The notes under the pieces are model-generated. The model saw only the letters and a program-made list of their open reading frames with translations, ran no database searches and was not told the DNA's origin. Positions 1-9,892 of a DNA stretch of 64,000 bases are shown in pieces. Numbering within the stretch: the stretch's first letter is position 1; every line of letters begins with the position of its first letter. Origin of the DNA: CAZUDO01 sp964618895 (GTDB lineage Bacteria > Desulfobacterota > Binatia > DP-6). The stretch is taken from contig CAZUDO010000077.1 of NCBI GenBank assembly GCA_964618895.1, positions 1 through 64,000 of the forward strand. The letters are read 5' to 3'. Made by a program: the position numbers and the translations under genes.

Positions 1-233
1 CTCCTCGATCACCGCTGGAAACAACGTCAGGTGCGCCCCCGACAGGATCGACAGCCCCACCGCGTCCACGTCCTCCTGCACCGCCGCCTCCGCCACCATC
101 GCCGGCGTCTGGTGCAGGCCCGTATAGATCACCTCGAACCCCGCATCCCGCAACGCCCGCGCGATGATCTTCGCTCCCCGGTCGTGCCCGTCGAGCCCGG
201 GCTTCGCGACCAGTATCCGGACCGGCCTCCCGC

Positions 234-237
<4 letters not shown>
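1..237 (-). CDS. Methylmalonyl-CoA mutase, B12-binding subunit, copy 1 (partial)
   Basis: N-terminal 79 codons of the small, cobalamin-binding subunit of methylmalonyl-CoA mutase; the rest runs off the window start. It begins with GTG inside the TGA of the upstream mutase gene (GTGA overlap), as the intact copy at 3600-4007 does. The cobalt-ligand motif DGHxxG is visible near residues 16-21, followed by the Rossmann-like repeats ending in VIEE. It is nearly identical to the intact copy. Because its large-subunit partner is frameshifted, it would have to work with the partner encoded at 4004-5626 or be redundant. Whether its C-terminus is intact cannot be seen. Confidence 0.85.
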
Positions 238-1702
<1,465 letters not shown>

Positions 1703-1780
1703 GTAACCAAGGGTGGCATCAGCTTCCCGCCACCCTCGGCCGCCTGCCGTACACGCCCGAGCGCATCGCGCGCCCACCCC
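1703..1780 (-). pseudogene. Fragment of a third mutase copy (C-terminal segment)
   Basis: About 26 codons on the minus strand read ARDALGRVRQAAEGG then KLMPPLVT, matching the mutase segment ARETLARVRQAAEGG then ENLMPPLVA of the intact gene (about 4095-4170). It has the same orientation as copy 1 but is joined to it out of order and out of frame at about 1702. Its substitutions differ from both other copies, so it derives from a diverged mutase gene. It ends where an inverted repeat and a TA module begin. Confidence 0.75.
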
Positions 1781-1805
1781 GCGTCTAGCCGCGCCGGCTA
1801 GACGC
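1781..1805. promoter_or_regulatory. Perfect 11-bp inverted repeat, probable operator of the DUF433/DUF5615 module
   Basis: GCGTCTAGCCG and CGGCTAGACGC are separated by CGC. The centre lies about 40 bp upstream of the antitoxin ATG at 1835, a typical position for a site bound by a TA antitoxin for autoregulation. There is no T-run, so a terminator is less likely. The operator role is inferred from position and symmetry. Confidence 0.6.
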
Positions 1806-1834
1806 CCGTCGGGTGCCCAGCTAAGGTCAGCATC

Positions 1835-2065
1835 ATGGAGTGGCAAGACCGTATCGCCATCGACCCCGAGGTGCTGGTAGGCAAACCCGTCGTGAAAGGC
1901 ACGCGCATCGCCGTCGAGATGGTGATCGATCTCCTCGGTCGCGGTTACACGACGGAGCAGGTATTGCAGCAGTACGACCACCTGACCGTCGTGGACATTC
2001 AAGCATGCCTCGCCTACGCCGCCGAGGTGCTCCAGTCCGAGAAGGTGTACGCCCTGCCACGCTGA
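1835..2065 (+). CDS. DUF433 family antitoxin
   Basis: A 76-residue protein of the DUF433 (VapB45-like) family, recognised from the pattern IDPEVLVGKPVVKGTRIAVE and the helical segment LLGRGYTTEQVLQQYDHLT, which forms a small winged-helix DNA-binding fold. Such proteins neutralise DUF5615 PIN-like nucleases encoded directly downstream and repress their own operon. The next gene follows with no gap, and the perfect palindrome at 1781-1805 is a good candidate operator. The module sits between mutase gene fragments, which suggests arrival by insertion or recombination. A related pair occurs at 33009-33540. Confidence 0.85.
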   Translation: MEWQDRIAIDPEVLVGKPVVKGTRIAVEMVIDLLGRGYTTEQVLQQYDHLTVVDIQACLAYAAEVLQSEKVYALPR

Positions 2066-2080
2066 ATGCTACCAGGGTGC

Positions 2081-2443
2081 ATGCGGTTCCTGGCTAACGA
2101 GAACATTCCCGCTCCGGTCGTGGCGGCACTCCGTGCGGCGGGCCACGACGTGTTGTGGGTGAAGGAACGCATGCCTGGAGCGACGGACCGCGAGGTACTG
2201 GAGCATGCCGAAGCGGAAGCGTGCCCCGTTGTGACGTTCGACAAGGACTTTGGCGAGCTGGCGGTGCGACGCGGGCTCCCGGCCTCGAGCGGCGTAGTGC
2301 TGTTTCGGCTGCACGGCTCGAGCCCCGATGCCGACAACGCCCGGGCCGTAGCGGCGCTGACGAGTCGCACCGACTGGGCTGGACACTTCGCGGTTGTAAC
2401 GAATGACCGCGTGCGGCTAAGGCCGCTACCGCGTCCGCGCTGA
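2081..2443 (+). CDS. DUF5615 PIN-like toxin
   Basis: Partner of the DUF433 antitoxin. The start MRFLANENIP is chosen because family members begin with M-(K/R)-FLADEN; an in-frame ATG at 2066 would add five residues. Acidic residues expected of a PIN-like RNase are visible: NEN near the start, then VTFDKDFGELA in the middle. The family comprises Mut7-C/PIN-like nucleases proposed to act as VapC45-type toxins. It ends at 2443, just before a mutase/B12 chimera on the other strand. Length (about 120 residues) is normal and no lesion is visible, so the module looks functional. Confidence 0.82.
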   Translation: MRFLANENIPAPVVAALRAAGHDVLWVKERMPGATDREVLEHAEAEACPVVTFDKDFGELAVRRGLPASSGVVLFRLHGSSPDADNARAVAALTSRTDWAGHFAVVTNDRVRLRPLPRPR

Positions 2444-2453
2444 GAACGCGACC

Positions 2454-2660
2454 TCACACCACCCGCGCCCGCACGTTCCCCCGCACCCACGCGACGATCT
2501 CCTCGATACTCGCCCCCGGCGTGAACACCCGCACCACCCCGGCCTTCTCCAGCTCGGCCACATCCACATCCGGCACGATCCCCCGCCAAAACACCGGGTG
2601 CCAGCGCGGCGCTTCCCTGGCGCAGAACTCGACCATGTCGATGACGATGCGCATGCAGGA
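2454..2660 (-). pseudogene. Chimeric remnant: mutase internal segment fused to B12-subunit C-terminus
   Basis: The minus strand reads MRIVIDMVEFCAREAP-RWHPV, an internal mutase stretch, then switches to the end of the B12 subunit (GIVPDVDVAELEKAGVVRVF through VAWVRGNVRARVV, stop at 2454). The switch falls on a 7-bp sequence (ACACCGG on the plus strand) found at the corresponding place in both parent genes, so a deletion by short-homology recombination explains it. The B12 part differs from the intact copy at several residues, so a diverged mutase operon was the source. Not expected to be expressed. Confidence 0.82.
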
Positions 2661-2913
2661 GCAGGAAGGTTGGATACTGCCGTCGAGTTACGAGATTGTT
2701 GACGTGACCATCGCGGCGTAACGCCGATGGCTGGCCTGCCGGTGATCTCCGGCAGCGAGTGCATCGCCGGTACGGTGCGGGGCAGCCATGTTCGTCTCGC
2801 GTGCCCGGGCACATGCAGCAGCAGGCCGGTTGCGTCGGGACGTATTGGCCGCCCGGCGGCTTGCACGTCCATCCAGCGCGTAATACAAGAGCGTAGGACA
2901 AGAGGACCTCGCC
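2661..2913. other. Gap between mutase chimera and VapBC-like module
   Basis: No convincing gene. It holds most of a 22-codon plus-strand reading frame starting at 2653 and ending at 2721, with the C-terminal sequence SSYEIVDVTIAA; its context is degenerate and it may be chance. A good ribosome-binding site (AAGAGGA) for the antitoxin gene lies at the right-hand end. Confidence 0.4.
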
Positions 2914-3186
2914 ATGCCGATCAGCGTCCGTCTCGACGCGAAAACTACCGACATGCTCGCGCGCCTCGCGAAGCGAAGCGGCCGAACGAAGTCTCAAGTC
3001 ATTCGGGAGGCGCTACTGGGGTTGGCGCGGCGAGACGTCGTGGCAGAGCGGCCGCGGACCGCCTACCAGGCCATCGCGCACCTGATCGGGTGCTTCGACA
3101 GCGGTGGGCAGAGGCTGTCCGAGAAGACCGGCGAGAAACTGGCCGCCATCCTGCGCGAGAAGAAACGTGCGCGCCGTTCTCGTTGA
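2914..3186 (+). CDS. Ribbon-helix-helix antitoxin (VapB-like)
   Basis: A 90-residue antitoxin with an N-terminal ribbon-helix-helix DNA-binding domain: the strand MPISVRLDAKTTDML, then helices containing LAKRSGRTKSQVIREAL. The C-terminal half, FDSGGQRLSEKTGEKLAAIL, would wrap around the PIN toxin encoded next. A ribosome-binding site AAGAGGA precedes the ATG. The toxin start lies 20 bp inside this gene, giving translational coupling. Related antitoxins appear as an orphan at 8222-8527 and as a relic at 6466-6552, all within 6 kb. Confidence 0.85.
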   Translation: MPISVRLDAKTTDMLARLAKRSGRTKSQVIREALLGLARRDVVAERPRTAYQAIAHLIGCFDSGGQRLSEKTGEKLAAILREKKRARRSR

Positions 3187-3577
3187 CGCGAGCCCGCTGG
3201 TTGCCGTGCTCGACCGCGGTGACCCGCATCACGCGGCGTGCGTGCTCGCACTCCGATCGATCCGGGAACCGCTTGTCACTGTCTGGCCCGCAATCACGGA
3301 AGCCATGTATCTGGTCCGGGGTTCATGGAGTGCCCAGGACGCCCTCTGGCAGATGCTCGCGTCCGCGACCCTCGAACTGCTGCCGATCGATGCGACTGAT
3401 GCACCCCGCATGCGGGAGCTGATGCGGCGCTACCGGAATCTCCCCATGGACCTGGCAGACGCCGCGCTGGTGCGCGTCGCAGAACGAGAGGGGATTCGTC
3501 GTGTCCTCACCCTCGACCGGCGAGACTTCTCCGTCTATCGGCCGGCCCGGGTGGGCCGGTTCTCCATCATCCCGTGA
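3167..3577 (+). CDS. PIN-domain ribonuclease toxin (VapC-like)
   Basis: A 136-residue PIN-domain protein, presumably an RNase inhibited by the preceding antitoxin. The GTG at 3167 is chosen because it directly precedes the canonical first strand RAVLVDASPLVAVLDRG with its first catalytic Asp. The remaining acidic residues are visible as ITEAMYL, MDLADAALV and LTLDRRDF. Length is normal and the frame is open. The cleaved RNA cannot be predicted. The gene ends 22 bp before the stop of the convergent B12-subunit gene. Confidence 0.85.
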   Translation: MRAVLVDASPLVAVLDRGDPHHAACVLALRSIREPLVTVWPAITEAMYLVRGSWSAQDALWQMLASATLELLPIDATDAPRMRELMRRYRNLPMDLADAALVRVAEREGIRRVLTLDRRDFSVYRPARVGRFSIIP

Positions 3578-3599
3578 GGCCGGAACTCCCCTCGCTGAA

Positions 3600-4003
3600 T
3601 CACACCGCCCGCGGCCGCACGTTCCCCCGCACCCACGCCACAATCTCCTCGATGCTCGCCCCCGGCGTGAACACCTTCATCACCCCCACCGCCGTGAGCG
3701 CCGGCACGTCGACATCCGGCACGATCCCCCCGCCAAACACCGGAATATCCCCCCCACCCCGCCGCCTGAGCTCCTCAATCACCGCCGGAAACAACGTCAG
3801 ATGCGCCCCCGACAGAATCGACAACCCGACCGCATCCACATCCTCCTGCACCGCCGCCTCCGCCACCATCGCCGGGGTCTGGTGCAGCCCGGTGTAGATC
3901 ACCTCGAACCCCGCATCCCGCAGCGCCCGCGCGATGATCTTCGCCCCCCGGTCGTGCCCGTCCAGGCCCGGCTTCGCGACCAGGATGCGGGCCGGCCGCC
4001 CGG

Positions 4004-4007
<4 letters not shown>
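3600..4007 (-). CDS. Methylmalonyl-CoA mutase B12-binding subunit
   Basis: The 135-residue small subunit that holds adenosylcobalamin for conversion of (R)-methylmalonyl-CoA to succinyl-CoA, used in propionate, odd-chain or branched-chain acyl catabolism. The DGHDRG motif at residues 16-21 supplies the histidine that replaces the dimethylbenzimidazole ligand of cobalt; SILSGAH and GGGIVPD are later B12-binding loops. The GTG start overlaps the TGA of the mutase gene, so the two are translationally coupled. This is the intact member of the duplicated pair. Split large and small subunits are the archaeal/actinobacterial-type arrangement rather than the fused MutB type. Confidence 0.93.
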
Positions 4008-5626
<1,619 letters not shown>

Positions 5627-5628
5627 CC

Positions 5629-6417
5629 CTACCGAGCTTTCCAGACCGGCGGCCGCTTGTCGAGAAACGCGCGCAGGCCCTCGACCCGGTCGTCCGTGCC
5701 GAAGGTGACCCCGAAGGCCTCGACCTCGAACCGGCACCCCGTTGCCCGATCGGCATCCACGGCGACGGCGGTCGCCCGCTTGGCTTGTCGCATTGCCACC
5801 GGAGCTTTCTCGGCCAGCGCCTTCGCGAGCGCGGCCGCCTCTTCCGCCAGCCGCTCCGGCGGCACCACCCGGTCGACCAGGCCGATCCGCCCCGCCTCCT
5901 CCGCCCCCACCGGCTGTCCCAGGTAGATCATCTCGCGTGCCCGGCCCTGGCCGACGCGCGCCACCAGCCGCTGCGTGCCGCCAAACCCGGGGATGAGGCC
6001 CAGGTTGATCTCCGGCACCCCCAGGCGGGCCTTCGACGAGGCGACGATCAGGTCGCACGCCAACGCCAGCTCGCACCCGCCGCCGAGGGCGACGCCGTTC
6101 ACGGCGGCGACGACGGGGACCTCGAGCGCCTCGAGGCGGGACATCACCTCGTGGCCGAGGCGCGAGTAGGCGTGCCCTTCGGCGGGGCTCATGGCGGCCA
6201 TGGCGGCAATGTCGGCGCCAGCGGAGAAGGCCTTGTCGCCGGCGCCGGTGATGACGACGGCGCGCACATCCTGGTCGCGACGGATCTCGCGCAGCGCACG
6301 CAGCAGCTCCCGCAGTGTGTCGGCGTCGAGAGCGTTCAGCACCTTCGGACGATCAATCGTGACGGTGGCGACGCCGTGACTCCGCACGAGCAGCAGGCCG
6401 GTGACTGTAGGGCTCAT
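5629..6417 (-). CDS. Enoyl-CoA hydratase/isomerase family protein
   Basis: A 262-residue crotonase-fold enzyme, probably hydrating trans-2-enoyl-CoA in beta-oxidation. Oxyanion-hole segments AFSAGADIAAM and GVALGGGCELALACDLI are present, as is the catalytic-Glu motif PEINLGLIPGFGGTQRL typical of true hydratases. The ATG at 6417 gives standard family length; upstream in-frame sequence is an antitoxin relic and is excluded. It is first in the operon with the mutase genes, consistent with acyl-CoA degradation feeding succinyl-CoA. Confidence 0.9.
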   Translation of the reverse strand: MSPTVTGLLLVRSHGVATVTIDRPKVLNALDADTLRELLRALREIRRDQDVRAVVITGAGDKAFSAGADIAAMAAMSPAEGHAYSRLGHEVMSRLEALEVPVVAAVNGVALGGGCELALACDLIVASSKARLGVPEINLGLIPGFGGTQRLVARVGQGRAREMIYLGQPVGAEEAGRIGLVDRVVPPERLAEEAAALAKALAEKAPVAMRQAKRATAVAVDADRATGCRFEVEAFGVTFGTDDRVEGLRAFLDKRPPVWKAR

Positions 6418-6465
6418 GACGCCTCTCGTTGCACGTTCGAACCGCCGTGGCCAGAGGGCCGACAC

Positions 6466-6552
6466 GTCGAAGGGACGCCGCGCGGCCGGTGTCCGCTCGA
6501 GCAGGGCATCGATCGCTTCACGAACGACCTCTGACTGCGAACGACGGCGGGC
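6466..6552 (-). pseudogene. Relic of a ribbon-helix-helix antitoxin gene
   Basis: Twenty-nine codons read ARRRSQSEVVREAID and LLERTPAARRPFD, nearly identical to the middle of the orphan antitoxin at 8222-8527. The N-terminal strand, start codon and C-terminal toxin-binding part are missing, so this is a fragment of a duplicated or dispersed antitoxin. It lies just upstream of the enoyl-CoA hydratase gene. Confidence 0.75.
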
Positions 6553-6600
6553 GTATTGCCCCGGGGGTGATCGGGAGGGTACGAGCAGCGGCATGACCAT

Positions 6601-6848
6601 GAAGATCGTGTCGCGGCGCTGGCGATCGCGGCGGGTGTAGCGGCGGCCCTGCAGGGTGCGGCCAACGTTTCCGAGGATCGGGGCGGCGCAGGCCGTCACA
6701 CTCATGGTCGGCGGCCAATGCGTCGCCGCGCTCCTCGTCGATCACTTCGGCCTCATGGGCATGCCCCGTGACCCAGTGACCGTCCAGCGGATGATCGGAG
6801 TCGCTCTGGCAGCCGCCGGCGCCGTGGTGGACTCGCCTGCCTCCGCCA
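6601..6848 (+). pseudogene. Internally deleted YdcZ/DUF606 (DMT family) transporter gene
   Basis: Two pieces of one small-transporter family are visible in different frames. LAIAAGVAAALQGAAN, coded from 6619, matches the first membrane helix of YdcZ-type proteins. After a frame change, VTLMVGGQCVAALLVDHFG and GMPRDPVTVQRMIGVAL match the family's C-terminal end. The roughly 250 bp expected between them are gone and the 3' end runs into the neighbouring ATPase gene. Family assignment is from memory of conserved motifs. Confidence 0.65.
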
Positions 6849-8120
6849 TCAGGGCAGATTCGCGAGGAACCGCGCCGCCGAGACGTACCGGACGCGGGAC
6901 CTCCCTACGTCCGGAACGCGCCGCTCCCGGCCGCCGCGCGCGTGCACCTGGAACGCCCAGGGCACAGCCACACGTTCCAGGAGGTAGCGCAGGCTGCGAT
7001 CGAGCGGCTGCTCGGCGAGCTTCGCCTCGACGGCCATCCAGGGCTTGCCGGCGCGCAGCAGCAGGAAATCGACCTCGTGCCCCATCCGGGTGCGGAAGTA
7101 GCGCAGCTCGAGCTTCTCGCCGTCGACGTCACGCGCAAAGTGGACGAGGCGGAGCAGGTGCAATGCCAGGAGGTTCTCGTAGCGCGCCGCCTCGGACTCG
7201 GCGCGGGCCCAGTCCCAGAAGTAGAGCTTCTGCTCCTTCTTCACGCTCTTGATGCGCGGCGGCCCGTATGGCGGGACCCGGAAGACGGCGTCCAGGCGTT
7301 CGAGGATCGCAATCCAGCTCCGCACCGTCTCGAATGCCACCTCGAGGTCCTCGCGCAGGCTGTTGATCGAGAGCACGCTGCCGGCGATGGCGCCGAGACG
7401 GTCGTAGAGCAGCTCGATCCGATCGAGCTCGCGCACGCGTTCGAGCTCGCGCACGTCCTCGCGCACGAGACGATCGGCATAGCCGAGGCGCCAGCGCGCG
7501 GCTTCCTTCGCGCTCCCCGCCAGGAACGGCTCGGGGAATCCCCCGAGCGTCAGGAGGGATCCGAGGAGGTCGGGCGCGACGGGATCGTTCGGCAGGTCGG
7601 GGATCCGATCGAGGCCGGGGAACGGCCGGCGTGCGATCTCGGACGCGGTCAGCGGATGGAGGTGGTGGGCGAAGTAACGCCCCTGGAGTGAGTCGCCGCC
7701 GTGACCGTACACCTCGAGCCGCGCGCTGCCCGTGACCAGGATCTGGTGGTCCCGGCGGGACGTGTCGTACAGGCCCTTGAGGAACCCGCGCCAGCGCCGA
7801 AACTTGTGCAGCTCGTCGAAGCAATAGAGGGGGGTATCGGCGTCGAGGTCGAGGCGCTGGATCTGCCGCCGATCCGCGGCGGCGTCCCAGTTCAGGTAGG
7901 TCCCCCTGCGTTCCGCCACGATCGCGCGCGCGAGCGTGGTCTTGCCACACTGGCGAGGCCCCGAGAGCAGGACCATCTTTTTCCCGAGGTCCGTGCGGAT
8001 CTGGCCCGCGATACGCCGCTCGATCACGTACCGGACAGGATTCCATGTGACTCTGATAATGTCCAGCCCATACCAGAGTGCGCTCTGAATCTGTCTCCCC
8101 GTACTGGGTCCCACGGTCAT
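6849..8120 (-). CDS. AAA-type ATPase with C-terminal DUF4143 domain
   Basis: A protein of up to 423 residues. Walker A (GPRQCGKTT) is followed by Walker B (YCFDELHK) and sensor-type VTGSARLE. The C-terminal half carries the DUF4143 nuclease-like region, with RMGHEVDFLL and AVEAKLAEQPL resembling a PD-(D/E)xK core. These archaeal/bacterial ATPases are common in accessory regions and their function is unproven. The ATG at 8120 gives the longest form; a GTG at 8027, just before the usual family start IERRI, is an attractive alternative, and neither has a strong ribosome-binding site. It stands alone among decayed TA genes. Confidence 0.85.
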   Translation of the reverse strand: MTVGPSTGRQIQSALWYGLDIIRVTWNPVRYVIERRIAGQIRTDLGKKMVLLSGPRQCGKTTLARAIVAERRGTYLNWDAAADRRQIQRLDLDADTPLYCFDELHKFRRWRGFLKGLYDTSRRDHQILVTGSARLEVYGHGGDSLQGRYFAHHLHPLTASEIARRPFPGLDRIPDLPNDPVAPDLLGSLLTLGGFPEPFLAGSAKEAARWRLGYADRLVREDVRELERVRELDRIELLYDRLGAIAGSVLSINSLREDLEVAFETVRSWIAILERLDAVFRVPPYGPPRIKSVKKEQKLYFWDWARAESEAARYENLLALHLLRLVHFARDVDGEKLELRYFRTRMGHEVDFLLLRAGKPWMAVEAKLAEQPLDRSLRYLLERVAVPWAFQVHARGGRERRVPDVGRSRVRYVSAARFLANLP

Positions 8121-8204
8121 AAGAACACCCGAAGAGGAGGCACTTACGGGATGATCGTGAAACGGCGTGATCCGAGCGGACGATAGGCTTGGAACTCGGT
8201 GCGA

Positions 8205-8270
8205 TCAACGGTACTTGTGCATCAGCTCCCGGATGCGGGGCACGTCACGGCGATCGAGCGGCAACAGACG
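8205..8270 (-). pseudogene. PIN-toxin relic downstream of orphan antitoxin
   Basis: In a frame different from the overlapping antitoxin, the minus strand reads RLLPLDRRDVPRIRELMHKY-R before a stop. This matches LELLPIDATDAPRMRELMRR-YR of the intact PIN toxin at 3167-3577. Both the N-terminal half and the catalytic C-terminus are absent, so a deletion has removed nearly the whole toxin gene. Confidence 0.7.
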
Positions 8271-8527
8271 CGGCGCCTCTTCCGTGCCGCAAGCAGCTCT
8301 GCGAACTTTCGTCCCGTGTGCTCGGAGAGGGTGCCCGACGAGCTGCGTGCGATCCCGACAACCTCGCGCCAGCTATCCCAGGGGCGTCGCGCTGCCGGTG
8401 CCCGCTCGAGCAGCGCATCGATCGCTTCGCGAACTACCTCCGACTGGGAGCGGCGGCGTGCACGGGCGAGGCGCGCGATCGTCCGCCGGGTCTCGTCGTC
8501 GAGCCGAATGCTCATGGGGGCAGCCAT
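8222..8527 (-). CDS. Orphan ribbon-helix-helix antitoxin
   Basis: A 101-residue protein beginning MAAPMSIRLDDETRRTIARL, a clear ribbon-helix-helix N-terminus, followed by SQSEVVREAIDALLE and a toxin-binding half ending near KFAELLAARK. A strong GGAGG ribosome-binding site precedes the ATG at 8527. The last roughly 15 residues (RVCCRSIAVTCPASGS) come from reading into the deleted toxin gene in the wrong frame, so the true C-terminus has been replaced. It may still bind DNA or protect against related toxins. Confidence 0.75.
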   Translation of the reverse strand: MAAPMSIRLDDETRRTIARLARARRRSQSEVVREAIDALLERAPAARRPWDSWREVVGIARSSSGTLSEHTGRKFAELLAARKRRRVCCRSIAVTCPASGS

Positions 8528-8619
8528 GACAGGTCCTCCGTACTACGACGCTGTCATAACAGAGCTGTCGGGTTCAACCCTCGACCTACCCGCGTCCGCG
8601 GAGAGACGGACGACCCCCG

Positions 8620-9573
8620 TCAGTACTCCGGCGCCCGCTCGAAATGATGATGCGACTGAATGAACCGCACCGTCCGCGTCGCCGACCGCATCACGACCGA
8701 GTTGGTGACCGCCCCGCCCTTCACGTACCGCACACCGGCGAGGTAGTCCCCCGCCGTGATCCCGGTGGCCGCGAACATCACCGACCCCGACGCCAGCTCT
8801 TCCAGGCCGTACGTCTTCCGGAGGTCGTACAGCCCGACCGCCCGCAGCTGCCCCGACTCGTGCTCGTTCCGCGGCTTCAGGCGCGCCTGCATCTCGCCCC
8901 CCAGGCAGATGAGCGCCGCCGCCGCCAGGATGCCCTGCGGCGCGCCACCCGTCCCCAGGAGAATGTCGATGCCGCTCTCCGGCTGGGTGGTAGCCAGCGC
9001 CGCCGCCACGTCGCCGCTGCCGAGGAGCTTGATGCGCCCGCCGGCGCGGCGCACCTCCTCGATGATCTTGTCGTGCCGGGGGCGGTCGAGGATGGCGACC
9101 GTGAGGTCCTCGACGTAGACGCCCTTCGCCTCGGCAAGGGCGCGTAGGTTGTCGGTCGGGCTCTTGTCGAGGCCGACGACGCCCTTCCCTTCCGGGCCGC
9201 AGGCGAGCTTCTCCATGTAGGTCTCGGGGACGCGCAGGAACGTCCCGTGCTCGGCGATGGCGATGACCGACAGCGCGTTCTGCCCGCCGGTGGCGCACAC
9301 GGCGGCGCCTTCCAGCGCATCCAGCGCCACGTCGGTCTGCGGCCCCTGCCCGGCGCCGACGCGTTCACCGACGTAGAGCATCGGCATGGCGTCGGCCGGC
9401 CCCTCGCCGATCACCACCGTGCCGTCGATGGCAATGGCGTTGAAGGCCTTCCGCATGGCCTCGATGGCTGCCTGGTCGGCCGCCATCTCGTCGCCGCGTC
9501 CCATGAAGCGTGCCGAAGCGAGCGCCGCCGCCTCGGTCACCCGCACCACCTCCATCGCCAGGTTGCGTTCCAT
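8620..9573 (-). CDS. glpX: Fructose-1,6-bisphosphatase class II
   Basis: A 317-residue GlpX-type phosphatase converting fructose-1,6-bisphosphate to fructose-6-phosphate in gluconeogenesis. The metal/phosphate motif IGEGPADAMPMLYVGERV and the segments DPTD-like SPTDNLRAL and GTGGAPQGILAAAAL are characteristic. Length is normal. It lies downstream of the RelE/Phd pair and the hom-thrC-apgM operon on the same strand; a shared transcript is possible. No alternative FBPase is seen in the window. Confidence 0.95.
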   Translation of the reverse strand: MERNLAMEVVRVTEAAALASARFMGRGDEMAADQAAIEAMRKAFNAIAIDGTVVIGEGPADAMPMLYVGERVGAGQGPQTDVALDALEGAAVCATGGQNALSVIAIAEHGTFLRVPETYMEKLACGPEGKGVVGLDKSPTDNLRALAEAKGVYVEDLTVAILDRPRHDKIIEEVRRAGGRIKLLGSGDVAAALATTQPESGIDILLGTGGAPQGILAAAALICLGGEMQARLKPRNEHESGQLRAVGLYDLRKTYGLEELASGSVMFAATGITAGDYLAGVRYVKGGAVTNSVVMRSATRTVRFIQSHHHFERAPEY

Positions 9574-9583
9574 CGCGAACCCT

Positions 9584-9892
9584 TCAGGCGCCCCGGCGTT
9601 TCCGTACGGCCGGCCGCGCCCGCCGGTTACGCGAGCGAGAAGGCAGCACCCGCTCCCGGATATCCTGCAGGGACAACGTTCTGCCCGCGGCGGTCTCGCG
9701 TCGAGCCTTCGCCATCAACTTGATGAAGTCGGGGTGGGAGCTGAGGGCCAACGACTCCCGATCAACGTTCCGAAGAGACACCAGCGCCGCCACCGGCCGA
9801 TTCCGCTCCGTCACGACGACGATGTCGCCGTCGAGCTCGGCAGCGTACTGGGCGAGCGTTCGCGACGCCTGAGCGAGCGTGACCGTTCTCAT
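9584..9892 (-). CDS. Phd/YefM family antitoxin
   Basis: A 102-residue antitoxin. MRTVTLAQASRTLAQYAAEL followed by DIVVVTERNRPVAALVSL is the Phd fold (strand-helix-strand with the conserved ARxxL-like N-terminus and the RPVAALVS loop). The C-terminal Arg-rich tail is disordered, as expected. Its start overlaps the toxin stop by 4 bp (ATGA). It comes second in the operon, after the toxin. Confidence 0.8.
   Translation of the reverse strand: MRTVTLAQASRTLAQYAAELDGDIVVVTERNRPVAALVSLRNVDRESLALSSHPDFIKLMAKARRETAAGRTLSLQDIRERVLPSRSRNRRARPAVRKRRGA

Noticed and set aside
6849..8120. Insertion-sequence transposase or IstB-like ATPase
   Set aside because: Walker motifs are followed by a DUF4143-type C-terminus, and no terminal inverted repeats or transposase partner were seen.
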